Assembly (NCBI GenBank): GCA_959347315.1
Contig: OY365806.1
Location: 25,057,400 to 25,121,399 of the forward strand
Length of the DNA: 64,000 nt
DNA from: Bimastos eiseni
Taxonomy: Eukaryota > Annelida > Clitellata > Crassiclitellata > Lumbricidae
Direction of reading: 5' to 3'
Within the stretch, counting starts at the first letter, position 1. Each line of letters starts with the position of its first letter. Positions 34,816-46,384 of the stretch are shown one piece after another. The notes beneath the pieces were generated by a model. That model was given only the letters and a program-made list of their open reading frames with translations, made no database searches and had not been told where the DNA came from. A program made the translations under genes and the position numbers.

Positions 34816-35640
34816 ACTTAAAGTAAACCACAAAATAAAGACTGATTACTACTCAGAAAGTCTACGAGCAAGATGGAAGGCCTCTGGCTTCCGCCATGTG
34901 ACGTCATTCGAAGGGCCTGGCTAGAACCCGTACAAATCAGGGTTCAATATGAGGAGCGCTCTATGCATTCGGCTACCGTTCCCTATGCCATAAAGAGAGA
35001 TCAGGGCGTTAGAGACAATGCGTAGATAAACGGTGAAAATCAAAGCTATGCACACGACACGTAGAGAGAGTTAGAGACAATTAAGGTCAGAGACAGACAG
35101 AGACAAACATGTAGGCTTACAGAGACAGACTTGAAAATTCTTAGAAATTCCTTGATCGTCGTGGCACTGACGTATTCGGAGCTATGAGACAGTGAACAGA
35201 AAGCAATCTGTAAAGCACCTGAGGATAAAACAAAGGATACCATGCGGTGCATTCTGGGGTTCATTAATATCGCAAATTATTCCACTTACTCAATGATGCC
35301 GCATGTTTCAAACGTCCAAATATGTCTTGCAGTATTCAATCTTCTCGAAGCATAGATCGAATTGTCTGTTGCAGTATTCGTTTATCTTGAAGCATTATCC
35401 CAATCGTTCGACTACTTTTCTATTATTTTGATCTCGACTTATTTCTGGTGACAAGGCCGGACACGGTGGGCGCGCAGTACGGATATCGACGAGACCTTGC
35501 TAAGCCACTACTGTCTACTGTTTGATAATTCTTATATACTGAAAAATGTTAAACCTTTACAAATGTTTCAAAGAGGCAAAACAGACTAATCTGAATTTTT
35601 AAATCATGGTGTCTTACCTTGTGAACATTGGTGTTTATTT
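34816..35640. other. Intergenic, nothing recognised
   Basis: No coding exon or element seen. A repeat-like AACCCGTACAAATCAGGGTT hairpin-prone stretch lies near 34925. Confidence 0.45.
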
Positions 35641-35649
35641 TGACTCTGC

Positions 35650-36420
35650 CTCAACTTGGTAGACAGTGAAGCCGGGTTTTGAATTCTATTTATAGTTTCT
35701 GAAAACAACCCCCTTCAACTAACTTTAAGACAGAAATATGTGAGAAAGGTAAGTTTAAATCTACAGACTCGTATTCAGCTCAATTCCTAAAAAAACTACC
35801 GAATAAATAGAATAATACTGAACTATAACACACCTCGTGACTTCTTGACTTTCTGAACTTGGGATTCTATTTATAGGCTATTTTCTGAAAACGAATCTCT
35901 TCAACCCTCAATTACCTTTAAGATAAAAATTTGCGAGAAAGCTAAGTTTAAATCTACAGACGGGTAATCAGCTCAATTCTTTAAATGTTTTGTTCAGCAA
36001 GAAATAGAATAAGACTGCAGTTTCAAATACCTGGTGACTTCTTATCGGAGCGTCACTCTATTGAATTTGATATTGGTCAATTGATGTCCATAGCAAAGTT
36101 GACTTTCTCCATTTCTGTGCTGAAAACGGCTCTGCTTCAACCCTCAATTACATCAAAGGCTAAGTTGGAATCTGCACGCACATCTTCAGTTATGTAAATC
36201 AAAAGCTGTATTTTACAAATGTGCACAAAGGAAGAATCTGAATTTAATATAACTCGTGTCATCTGTCAATTACTTTAAAGATAAAGATGGAAAGTCAAAG
36301 TTAGAATCTACATGGGTATCTTCAGTTCTGTGTTTCAAAAACAGTCTTTCATAAATATCCTTATATAGAAAGAAAGAATCAGAATTCAAAGTATACCTGA
36401 TGTCATTCTGTCATGGGCTT
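35650..36420 (+). repeat. Diverged ~200-bp tandem repeat
   Basis: At least three to four copies share the order 'CTTCTTGACTTTCTGAACTTGGG', 'ATTCTATTTATAG..TTTCTGAAAAC', 'CTTCAAcc..CAATTACcTTTAAGATA', and 'AAGTTtAAATCTACAGAC..TCAGctCAATTC' (described in pieces). The copies start near 35655, 35850, 36035 and 36230, with the first two most alike. Divergence and stops argue for an old satellite-like tandem duplication. Confidence 0.55.
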
Positions 36421-36811
36421 TACTTGGACGCTGACCTTCTTGTCTTTGCTTTAATGCTGGCATTGCATTGGTCTTAGCTTCGTTGTAATTTCGTTTCTAC
36501 TTCACAGTTAGCAATATCAATAGTTTTAAAAGTTACACAGCTAAAAACATTTTATCCCTAAAGTGGCTTTAAGATACAAATAAATCTAAATTTGAAAACC
36601 TTCTTTTTAGGATTTGCCCTGATGTTCTAGTTACCTTAATTAGTCGTTCCTATAATATTATTATGAAGTTGACATTATTTCTCAAAGTGTTTGTATTACA
36701 GGAAAAGCTCTGTGCCATATTAGACTAAAAAGACTTCAAATATTAAAGTGCCTTGAAAATGCACATGAGAAAAATCTGAATTTATATATAATTTTTCTGG
36801 TGCCTTGACTG

Positions 36812-36985
36812 ACATCGTCGTTCATTTTTTTATTATATTTCTTTAAAGTTGGTTTACTTAATGCTTGATCATGCTTCATATTTTTCGGATTAACTGATAT
36901 CATCATTCAATTTTTTAAAATATATTTCTTTAATGTTGGTTTTCTTGATGCTTGATCATGCTTTATATCTTTCGGATTTGCTTTG
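36812..36985 (+). repeat. 87-bp tandem duplication
   Basis: Two adjacent copies contain TATTTCTTTAA.GTTGGTTT and GCTTGATCATGCTT; the latter starts at 36863 and again at 36950. About 85 percent of positions agree by eye. Confidence 0.75.
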
Positions 36986-36989
36986 GTGC

Positions 36990-38580
36990 GTCGTCGGTTG
37001 ATACCCTGCGCGTTATTATGGCGGCGCTATATAGAAGGTTTTTAATCATAGTCACATCTGCTGCAAAAACACTCTATTCTCCTAAATTTTCATAAGTAGA
37101 CAGCTATTATTTCAAATTAAACACACAAATCTGAATAAAAAAATACCAGTGTCTTTCTTCACGATCTTCACTTGCTGCGTAAGTTGCTATGCTATAAAGC
37201 TGCAAGGCTGCAATTTAATTGTTTTGACTTTGGTCTTACTTCACAATGGATTTGCTGAATATTTTATTAAAATTTTTATCAGCTGCAGAAATCTCTTAGC
37301 CGTAAAATACTCTGATGATCTGAAATTCATTAATTCATGCAGTCGGTCATTAAGAAAATGTATGTATACACAGCGACTCTTAAAGGTGATTACTCAGAGG
37401 CGCTCCAACCTCAGCGGAGCCAAATAAAGTCGTCATAAGAATGATGGGTATGCATACAAACCATCTTTGAAAATATTTACTGTCACGTTATACAATAAAG
37501 TTTATTATCTGATATCGTATATATTTGCCAGTTCTAAATAGCAGCGCCCCTTAATGTGTCTGCGACTGAGATAGCATGAAGCAGAAAGAGGACTTCCTCA
37601 GACAAATCTCCACGCATATTTTCTTACTATTGGCTTCCATTTTATGAATCGCGTTCTTCTGCTTCCTGTTCTTTCCGTAGAATGAACAATTATTAATGAT
37701 TTTATGCAACAAAGATCCTGTCTTCCTATAATTTAATAGCTACAATATCCCGCCCAATAACAATTAGCCCATAATAATTATCAAGCATATAGTATTAGGC
37801 CTACCTGTTTCTCTAGTCAGGTTGAGCGAGTTTTCCTCTAAAGTTTAACTCTGAAATAATTAATTCAAACTTGCACGAACAAATACATCATGTTTGTTTG
37901 TAGTTGAGCAGACTACCAGATTGTTCTTTCGAATATTTCGATAATAAAAGATTTTAAAATCTTATAAAAAAGGATCACCTACTCATTCGTCTTATTTCTG
38001 TACCTCAGGCGTGTCATTTTTGCCAAAAATATGCTGAAAATGAATCTAAAATCGATATATTCGAATGAAAAGAAGTCCACATTTGAAGAAATATTAACAA
38101 ATATGCACATGTCTACCAAAGCTAACTTCACCATGGCAACGGATTTTACGTCATCAGTATCCTTTGTTCTACAGAGAGGACGTCGTCAATCTATGTCCAA
38201 ACACGGACCCGATGTTAATCACGTGTATCTTGTGTAATATTATAATATTTTTTGGTATTTTGTCCAATTTCCCGGGTGACGACAAAGATTTTAATAAGTA
38301 AGGGGTGAACACTGCGTTGCAGCTACCTCATCCACGACGTAAATAAAATTCAGTAGGCCTAGTGATGCTTGAAGTTAATTTTAATTTATTCTACTTAGAA
38401 AAGTCGAATATCTCTACACCTTAAGGAGGTGCATTGACAAATTGATGAGTTCTTTGAATGTGCATTATGACTCATAAAAATTAATGTATTCATTAGTCTG
38501 CCTCTTGACTGTCTCTTCAGTCCGCATAGAACACATCAAATAATGTACATTGTACATTGCATAGATGGAGCCACTATTGA
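36990..38580. other. Intergenic, nothing recognised
   Basis: AT-rich DNA. TAGGCCTA octamers lie near 37797 and 38354. No exon or element end is clear. Confidence 0.5.
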
Positions 38581-38592
38581 ACCATCGCCGCA

Positions 38593-38700
38593 TTGTCATC
38601 TACCACAGCGGTTCCCAACCTTTCTTTTTGTTGTACCCCTAAATTTAAAAAAAATCATTGGTGTGTGTACCACCCAACAGAAAAAAACTTATCAGAAACG
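38593..38700 (+). mobile_element. hAT-like element end (partial)
   Basis: CAGCGGTTCCCAACCTTTC followed by a TTGTACCCC block is the typical start of hAT/Charlie-like non-autonomous elements. I found no matching right terminus downstream, so only one end is called. Confidence 0.4.
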
Positions 38701-39207
38701 TTCCATGATAATTTATGTAATTAGAAAATATATTATTAGAATTCTAATATTGGTTATAGTATTATTAATGAATTTTGCTAACTTTATTATATTAAAATTA
38801 TTATTGTTGTACAGTGTAAAAAAATTAATTTAATTGAAAATTCTTTAATTTTATTTCCGATCTCTTCCTTGTCCGAATCTGCACTGCACAGATTCCTGCA
38901 GTGACTGTCTGCGTTGTTTCGGCACTTACTGTAACGTTGTCAGACGATGAATTTCGTTCTAATGGTTGACGATTGAGCCAATTATCCATGTTAATTCAAT
39001 TTTCAATAAATTTTCTTATAGCCTGGCATTTAAATTGTAAATTGTTTCGCCTTTGTTTTCCTTCATATTTTATTTGTATTTAATATAGGAGGAAGCTGTG
39101 ACGTTATTTTGTGGCAAACAAAGAATAGATAAACATAAGATAAAACAATAGCAGGAAAATTGTTTAACAGTATATAGTATGCTATTGTTAGCCTATAGCA
39201 TGACTAT

Positions 39208-40085
39208 GCTATGCACAGAGTTACATGGTCTCGAGACACTGTCACGAGACAGTTTTTTAGTGTATCGGTCTCGGGAGCCTGTTGTCTCAGTCTCGATCTC
39301 ATGGTAGTGTCTGAAATTTTTAGAAAATGTCTTGAACTGAAAGTCTTGTTTTGTCTCTAACAAAAGAGGTCTTGATAAGTGTCGCGTTAACTGTCTTAAA
39401 ATCTTGCGCTATGAACTCAAACCGTATGCTATAAGAGCAGTAGTTCTGGTTAACGCGCGAGTCACATGATACTGAAATCAATTCAACTACCTTAAAGTGG
39501 AAGAATGTCTGAAAGAGAGCCTGAAATTGTGAAGTTTGCGTTTACGCAATTTGAAGTTATTGACAAACAATAGCTACAGTGTACCGTTTGTCGTTGATGC
39601 AAAATCACCATACCCGACATGATCGGAACAACTTCGAGTTTCTCAGGGTGAGTAAGGATATGCGTAAGTTTATAATTCCTTTGGTATTTGGTATCTGAAT
39701 TTGCTTGTTTAAAATCGTATAGAAGATTTCAGACGTGTCTAAAAAAAGCTATCTTTATATCCTTCAGAAGTTAGGTCGACAAAGAGATATCGAAAAAGAT
39801 AAAACGCGGCAATAGAAAAACTGTTATCTGGAATTGGTACTAGGCCTAGGCCTACATTACAAGTTTCAAATTGAAATTATAAATGAACCTTATTCCCGAA
39901 AACTGTTACATGAGTATTTTACAACCTTTTATATAAGATCATTGGTCTTTTACTACCTCGTATTGTCTCGAACTCTCTTGGTATCTCACTGTCTCGGTCT
40001 CGGCACCTCACTGTCTCAGTCTCGGCACCTCACTGTCTTGGTCTAGTCTTGGTCTCGAAGTTCCAAGTCTTGCATACAGCACTGG
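39208..40085 (+). mobile_element. GTCTCGAGAC-family repeat, copy A
   Basis: The left part (39220-39310) is packed with GTCTCGAGAC, GTCTCGG and GTCTCAGTCTCG words. The region 39310-39475 matches the reverse complement of 61665-61850. The right end is again GTCTCGG-rich and closes with TTGCATACAGCACTG (40071-40085), the reverse complement of a CAGTGCTGTATGCAA-type terminus. The CAGTG end suggests a hAT-type non-autonomous element, but I could not identify a target duplication. Confidence 0.5.
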
Positions 40086-40505
40086 TTTGAGTCAGTGCTT
40101 AGTCAACTGTTAGGCTAGCGACGGATAGCCTGCATGCCTGTTTTGAGTGAATTTGGTTGACAGAGATTCTGTCAATTTGTGTCATCGTCATCAATCTGCG
40201 GATATAAGTCGCTAAAGACGATGAGTCATCTGCTTCGCATCTCATCGCCTGCAGTTTTTCATTCATGATACTAAGCACGAGCTTCTGGGACTCTGACTTC
40301 GCTCCTTTCTGTCAGTTCTTGCTTGGATGCCTTTGGTTGGGCTTGCGAGAGTGGGCGAATAGGCCACTGTGACTTCCGTTTATCTGAATAGCGCTTACAA
40401 ACTGGCTGAGAACTCTTCTGTAGGCCTACGGCCCACAATATGGATACCTTAAATCGCATGTAAACTACATGTATATACAATGTAGCCATAGGGATTCATT
40501 TCACC
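40086..40505. other. Intergenic, nothing recognised
   Basis: No gene seen. A TAGGCCTA octamer is at about 40423. Confidence 0.5.
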
Positions 40506-40507
40506 AC

Positions 40508-40605
40508 TGGAGACTATAATTATAATAATAGGCTTAATTATAATAATAGGCTTAATTATAATAATAGGCTTAATTATAATAATAGGCTTAATTATAATAA
40601 TAATG
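40508..40605. repeat. TTATAATAATAGGCTTAA tandem repeat
   Basis: Five roughly 20-bp units of AATTATAATAATAGGCTT, followed by further TAATAATA low complexity to about 40690. Confidence 0.9.
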
Positions 40606-40689
40606 GTAATAACAGTATATAATATATAATAATTGTAATGATAACTAATAATTATTTATCGTTATTATTAATATTATTATTATTATTAT

Positions 40690-41250
40690 TTTTATGTCGT
40701 TCGCTGCGTCTTTCGCGTGTACAGGCAAGGCCTTGCGGACGTAATATGAAGACTCCGCATCGTGGTTGTCTATCGAATGATATAGTGAGAGGGAGGTGGA
40801 GAAGGAGTTGGAAAAGGTGTTGGAGGGCACGGTAGCGGACGAGGTAGAAAGGTGGAAAGTGAGAGGCGGATTGGAATTTGGAGGGAAAAGAGTTCAGATA
40901 TTAGGGCACAAGATGGGGAGGGCAATGGGACGGGCGGAGAGGAGTGCAGGAGAGTGATGAGGAGGATGGGGGAGGTTTGGAGAGGTAGGGGAATGGGAGT
41001 ATAATGGAAGGGGAATAAGCAGACTTCTAGCCATTATACAAATTATACAATGTAGCTGCAAAGTATTCTAATTGCTGGAATTTTCACTCGGATGGTAAGC
41101 ATCACTGCATGGAGAGATTGTCAGATTATAATAATAATAATTGTGTTTATTGTCTGGTTAATCTATATAAAATATTATATCGGTTCGCGGCAAGGGCATA
41201 TTTCAGTCACGAATGCCGAACCTGCTGCAGTGTCTTCGTCGATTCAATTC
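40690..41250. other. Intergenic, purine-rich patch
   Basis: 40790-41010 is GGAG/GAGG-rich without a convincing coding frame. No element is recognised. Confidence 0.45.
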
Positions 41251-41257
41251 TGCTGCG

Positions 41258-41433
41258 TTAGTCATTCTTATAAATATTCTTATAAATATTCTTATAAATA
41301 TTCTTATAAATATTTTTTTAAATATTCTAATAAATATTCTTATAAATATTCTTATAAATATTCTTATAAATATTCTTATAAATATTCTTATAAATATTCT
41401 TATAAATATTCTTATAAATATTCTTATAAATAT
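41258..41433. repeat. CTTATAAATATT 12-bp array, LTR element target
   Basis: About 14 copies of the 12-mer CTTATAAATATT. The Ty3-type element inserted at its right edge: the array breaks at 41433, exactly where the 3' LTR begins, and ATAT is found on both sides of the element. Confidence 0.9.
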
Positions 41434-42268
41434 TGTAACGGAACGGGGCCTATTCGACAGTGACCAGGATGACAACTTGCAGCCCCGTCCGATATGGGGG
41501 TAGTTCGTGTTGCAGTCCGCTGAGTAAGGCTTCAGTGGTTTGCTGAAGACTAACCATTTAAGGTTTAAATAGCTCCTTTCTGGATGACGCTTGGAATAAG
41601 ACACGCTTGTTCGATAATCTTCTTTTAATGTACAACGGAAAACAATACTTCTGTAGCGCCGATTCGGAAACAGTCCGTCTCTCACTCCCTCAATACGCCC
41701 TACGTCGATAACTAACGAGTAATTACAACGCTACGTCAATGGCTGACGGCGACTACTATGCTACGTCAATGGCTGACGGCGACGACTATATCCACGACGA
41801 CTATCGCAAGCCACGACGACTATTCGTGCTTCCTAGGCGCCGAGACTGCAAGGCCGAAGCCGAATCTACTAGGCTCCTCGATGACGATCTCCAGACGACG
41901 GCGACGACCACGATCCTACGACGACTCTCCGATGACGACTCTCCCCGATGACACTACTCTCTTTTATACTAATTTGCTGTAGATAGTAGATGATACACAG
42001 TAGATAGGAGACAGTAGACAGTAGAGACTACACAGTAGATAGGAGACAGTAGACAGTAGAGACTACACAGTGGATAGTAGATAATACACAGTAGATAGGA
42101 TACAGTAGATAGTAGATATCTACAGTAGATAGTAGATAGACTACAGTAGATAGTAGATATCTACAGTAGATAGATACCAAAGAAGAAAGAACACAGTAGA
42201 CAGGCGTACACAACAGGCAGACACTACAGCAAACCGACACCAGGTAGGCGTACCTCTTAACCGTTACA
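41434..42268 (-). repeat. 3' LTR of the Ty3-type element
   Basis: 835 bp. It is identical to the 5' LTR except about four substitutions (two near 41474-41490, two adjacent near 42232). Internally it has two copies of a CTACGTCAATGGCTGACGGC block and a long array of ACAGTAGATA-type words. A TATAAAAG lies on the minus strand at 41961-41968. Confidence 0.95.
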
Positions 42269-43074
42269 CGCCTCCCGCAGCAACATCCCAAAAGTCTCAT
42301 TTTGGGAACGCCTAATCACAAGATTTCCCCTAATAAAAGCGTACATCGGCTTCAGTTCAGAGAATAGTCCACAAAGCAAATTAACGGACTTAACGGTCAG
42401 ATCCTACACAATACAACATGAAAATCACGTGGACTAAATCGTCCATAGCTAATCATGAAATTATAAATTGTCGAACAGTCCAAAAGAACTCATAACGACT
42501 AGGCCAACTGCATAACAAATATCGCATAACAGTAAATCATAACAAACTAGTCAGCTTGACAGTTCAACAGAAAGCAGGCATGACACAATAACATTATACT
42601 AAAAGTCCATGAACGATCAGACAGTTGTCTGACGAGAACATAGTTCGTCCCTGAAAATAAAAGTCCTTTCGACGGTTAAAACGACGACTTCGCACAGTAG
42701 ATAAGACTACATCTACAGTAGATGGTAGATATCTACTCAGCATACGCAAACTGGTAAACGCTATTTTCTGGCTTTAAACGTACTGCAACGCAATGTACAC
42801 ACAAGCACATGGAAATTTCTAGCTAGAGGAGCCACTGGCTCCCTAGTCCGCAAATATTCGTAGCGTCATCTGGCGAATTCGACCGTTAACAATTTCTTTG
42901 TACGGCGTTTCATTGCTTCCATCGTCCATTTGTTTTCTTCGCCAATTTACTGCGGCGTCTCTCCATTTAATCGCTGTGTATTCATCTTTTGCTCTTTTTC
43001 GGACGTCGTATTCGTCTTTACGCTCTTTTTACCAGCGCTACGTCACGTCTGCCAGCCGTCTTGCTCTACTGAAA
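42269..43074 (-). other. Element 3' untranslated region and polypurine tract
   Basis: This is element DNA between the end of pol and the 3' LTR. The purine-rich CGGGAGGCG immediately before the LTR (42269-42278, minus strand) is the likely polypurine tract. No envelope-like frame is seen. Confidence 0.6.
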
Positions 43075-44064
43075 TCACACAGGACGACGTATGCATCGTC
43101 GAGGCTGATTATTTTCACTTGAGGCCGAACTTGGCATACCGTTTCCCGGTTCATCCGTTCCAGGGTCTGACGATAACCTCAGATTTTCGCCGACGGACAA
43201 TTGTCTCGTTCCGTCCTCTGCCGTCGGAGCTTTCTTTACTTGCGGCCTGTTGCGCGCTCGCTTCGTGTTACTTCGCCGCAGGTAACCGTCTTGATCGACC
43301 GGTACGATTGCTGTGTCTACCACTGCTTCGGACGCAGCAGTCAACTCCCACTGTTTCTTTACTCGCCGATAGCAAATCCGTAGTTTATCAACATGCGCTA
43401 CAAAAGTCTTCGCTTTTGGCGACTTCTGCAATAGAATTTCTTGCAGGTTCGGAGCAGTATCCTCGTCTTGCACTTTCGAAATGTCTTTTTTTGTACGAAC
43501 GACCGCGGTTACCTCCCGCAGCAACAAGACTTCGTGGCCGATCTCTCCCTGATGACATTGGCTGCAGAGTTTCCTCGATAAAGCGTCGGCATTTCCGTGT
43601 TTATGCCCCAGCCTGTGCAAAACTTCAAAATCAAATTCTGCCAACTTTTCTAACCAGCGTCCTTGTTGGCCTATTGGCTCCGGAGTTTTCTGAAGCCACC
43701 TCAACGCCGCGTGATCCGTCCGGAGGGTGAACCTCCTCCCCAACAAGTACTGTCGGTAAATCTGAGTGAAGTATGCTATTGCCCGTAAATCTTTTATTGT
43801 GACACAATAGTTTCGCTCCGCTGTAGAGAGTAACCGGCTGCCATAGGCGACTACACACTTGTGTCCATCGACTCGCTGCGACAACACCGCACCAATTGCT
43901 ACGTCGGAAGCGTCGCAATCCAATATATACACTGAATTGTCACTGGGCAGGCTCAGTACTGGAGCAGTAGTGAGTGCTACCTTCAAACGATCGAAAGCGC
44001 TTTGACATTCTTCTTCCCACACGAATGATCCTTCTTTTTGGCTAACACGACATTTGCTGCCCAT
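43075..44064 (-). pseudogene. pol: RNase H plus C-terminal pol tail
   Basis: The frame starts in the RT thumb (EGSFVWEEECQSAFDRLK) and runs into RNase H: ILDCDASDVAIGAVLSQ with the first catalytic Asp, GSRLLSTAERNY, then LRTDHAALRWL, and HVLGHKHGNADALSR-like residues at its end. The RNase H catalytic residues look present. After CSQCHQGE the frame skips to TAPNLQEIL and then QKSPKAKTFVAHVDKLRICY, a segment normally found after the integrase. The HHCC zinc finger and DDE core expected between them (about 300-400 residues) are missing. The ATG-like first codon here is not a true start; the piece was part of one pol polyprotein. Confidence 0.8.
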
Positions 44065-45735
44065 TCACCAACTACCGGCTCCACTACTTCGCTTGCTACC
44101 ATTTGTTCCAACTGCGCGTCTATTTCTGCTTGGTAATGCAATGGCTGCCTTCTGAATGGCTGTCTTATCGGCCGAGCATCCCCGGTGTCAATTCGATGCT
44201 GGCAAACTCCAGTCCTCCCTAAATCTTGGTCACTTGTCGAAAATATGCCGCTATAGTCTGTCAGCAGGGTTTGCAACCTTGCTCTTATTTCCCCGGGAAC
44301 ATCATCCGGTATATCTTCCATGAGCTTCTCAATCAACTGGTTAGTCATCGGAGATCTGGGTTTCGGAGTGATCTCGTCTTCACACTCTATTTCCACAGGG
44401 TGGAGATCACCGATCAACTGATTGACCGACAGTGTAGCAGACTGATCGCTCAAATTCAAAACTCTTACACTTGCTCGGTCTGCTTCGTTACTCAATACCA
44501 CTCGTGCTAAATGTACTCCTGGCTTAATCTCCTTAGCTTCAGTCATCCACGCCTGAGCCGTGCTATTGAGATTCCTGTACTGAGTTCGAAAAGGAACATC
44601 ACACTGAGAATTTGGCAAAACAGTCACTTCTTCCGCGACCATCACTCGTCGGCACCACAATGACCCATTTCCCTTAATTAATGGGATGCGTCGCCGTCCA
44701 ATGAAAAGCGCACCTGTCCCAAAACCAATTCTACATTTATGCTGCCTCAACCAATCCATACCGAGCATTGGCTCGCCTACTTGATCAGATACCAGGAAAT
44801 TTGTTTCAACTGCAAATCCTCTCCAAATCTGAATGTGCACACTTACTTCGCCCAAAACCCGTATTTCCGTGCCGTTGGCGGCCAACAATACACGAGTGCT
44901 AGGTTGAAGCATTAGCCCCTCTACGTCAGACAACGGTATCAAGCTTACCTCTGACCCAGTGTCCACTAAGCCGGTCCTCGAGCGTCGATTTATCGTCCCG
45001 CGTATGTAGATGGCATTGTTCGTGTCCCTGTTCTGTCCCTCACGTGTGGTATGGTTGGTAACCGTCGTTCCGTCGTTTTCGATCTCCGATGAAGACGAAG
45101 GCCGTGCGTCGTCAGGGCGGCGATAAGGCCGTTGCCGTTGCCTACACCGGCGTGCGATGTGTCCGATTCGTCCGCAGTTGAAGCAGATTACTCCACGTCC
45201 TGGATTCCTTGTGCGATCTGCTGGTGTGGCGAAATTCGGCTCTGCGTCGATATTCGTTCGACATGAGTTTCGTAGCTCCTCTAGCTGCCGACAGAATTTC
45301 TCCTCCATGCTTTGTTGCCACTTTTGCTGAGCAGCGATGAAGCCTTCCAACTGCGATTGAAACGCTCCGCCGTTGTCGTTCCCTTGGGTGCCTCGTACTC
45401 GGTTCGCTGGCCTTCGTCGCTCTTCTAACTCAGACGTGTGCTGATACGCGGCCAGGCGCAAGGCCACTCGATACGCTTCGTCGAGTGTCTTCGGTTCGCG
45501 CTCCCTCACTTTAAGAGCCAGTTCTCGATCTCTAATCGTCTCGAGGAATGCATCTTTCGCAACAATCTCCGTCGTCTCATTCGAAGGCACTGGGTATGCG
45601 AGAACGACGAGTCTCCGGATATCATGTAAGAGATCGTTGAGACTCTCATCGCCTCTTTGTCGACGATAATAAAGTTGGGCGCGAAACGTTTCCGCCTGCC
45701 CCTCCGTTGCGTATCGTTGACGCAGGTATCGACGA
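43983..45735 (-). pseudogene. gag C-terminus, protease and start of RT
   Basis: This frame continues gag after the frameshift (YLRQRYATEG...) and reads through the zinc knuckle CFNCGRIGHIARRC (CX2CX4HX4C). It then has the aspartic protease (GLVDTGSEVSLIPL, with a later MLGMDWL) and the RT entry segment (HRIDTGDARPIRQPFRR, then EWAANVVLAKKKD). There it stops matching RT. The YxDD palm and all central RT motifs are absent, and the sequence passes within a few bases into the RNase H frame via an AAAAAGAAGGA stretch shared by both sides. This suggests an internal deletion by short homology. The protease residues look intact. Confidence 0.8.
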
Positions 45736-46201
45736 GTTGTTCATAAGACACATCCGTACGAGCTCCAAAATCCCAGAGCAGCTGCGTGGCCGCTTTTTCC
45801 AGAGAACAGCGCAGAAAGTCCGCTTTATCGCTATCAGTCCAGCGATTATGCTGAGCGCAAACTTCAAACTGAGCCATAAACGATTCCAATGATCCCGTGC
45901 CATCGAATTTCCCAGGTTTCATCGATATCACCCGACTGGCGGGAGGAACTGCAGGGATCTCCATCCGCGGAGGATCGTTGCGCTTCTCGACATCGAACTT
46001 GATCGTCTTCTTCTCTCGAACGCTCGTCTTGCTCGGACCGTCGAAGACTATGCTCTCCAGAAAACTATAGTCCGTGCCTCGTGCTTCGGCCGTCGTCGTC
46101 CGCCCAGGTGCGGGTGTCGAAAAGCTCGGCTGGCGAATTGGCGAATCCGCAACGTCCAGCAACGTATAAACGATCGTATCGTCCGTTTTCGCGATATCCA
46201 T
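45725..46201 (-). pseudogene. gag N-terminal part, frameshifted
   Basis: I start at the ATG ending at 46201 (MDIAKTDD). The capsid-like segment includes MKPGKFDGTGSLESFMAQFE and NRWTDSDKADFLRCSL, typical of the Ty3/Gypsy gag central region. At about 45730 the frame breaks: the homologous continuation (YLRQRYATEG) is in another frame, consistent with loss of one base between EQLV and YLRQ. Because gag continues on both sides of the break, this is damage rather than a gag-pol recoding site. Confidence 0.75.
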
Positions 46202-46363
46202 TTTCAGTCGTCGTTCGTCTAAATTCACAGCGTCGGAACAAAAAAATTTCGTGTTCTCCGAGAATCAGGAACGGCAGAGCCTCCAAAAAAAACTTACGTA
46301 TCACCTCCAAGGTAACTGCGTTAAATCCAGCGCTCAGAAGAGCTCGTCAAATGTTACTGCGTA

Positions 46364-46380
46364 CCCCACTTCTGGTACCA
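46364..46380 (-). promoter_or_regulatory. Primer-binding site of the LTR element
   Basis: Four bases (AAAC) after the end of the 5' LTR the minus strand reads TGGTACCAGAAGTGGGG, starting with the TGG expected from a tRNA 3' CCA. I cannot say which tRNA is complementary. Confidence 0.6.
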
Positions 46381-46384
46381 GTTT

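Noticed and set aside
41739..41951. 70-codon frame repeated in both LTRs
   Set aside because: It lies inside the LTR on the strand opposite to the element; identical in both copies only because the LTRs are identical.
42930..43730. 266-codon plus-strand frame
   Set aside because: It runs antisense to the RNase H part of pol, whose motifs are clearly on the minus strand.
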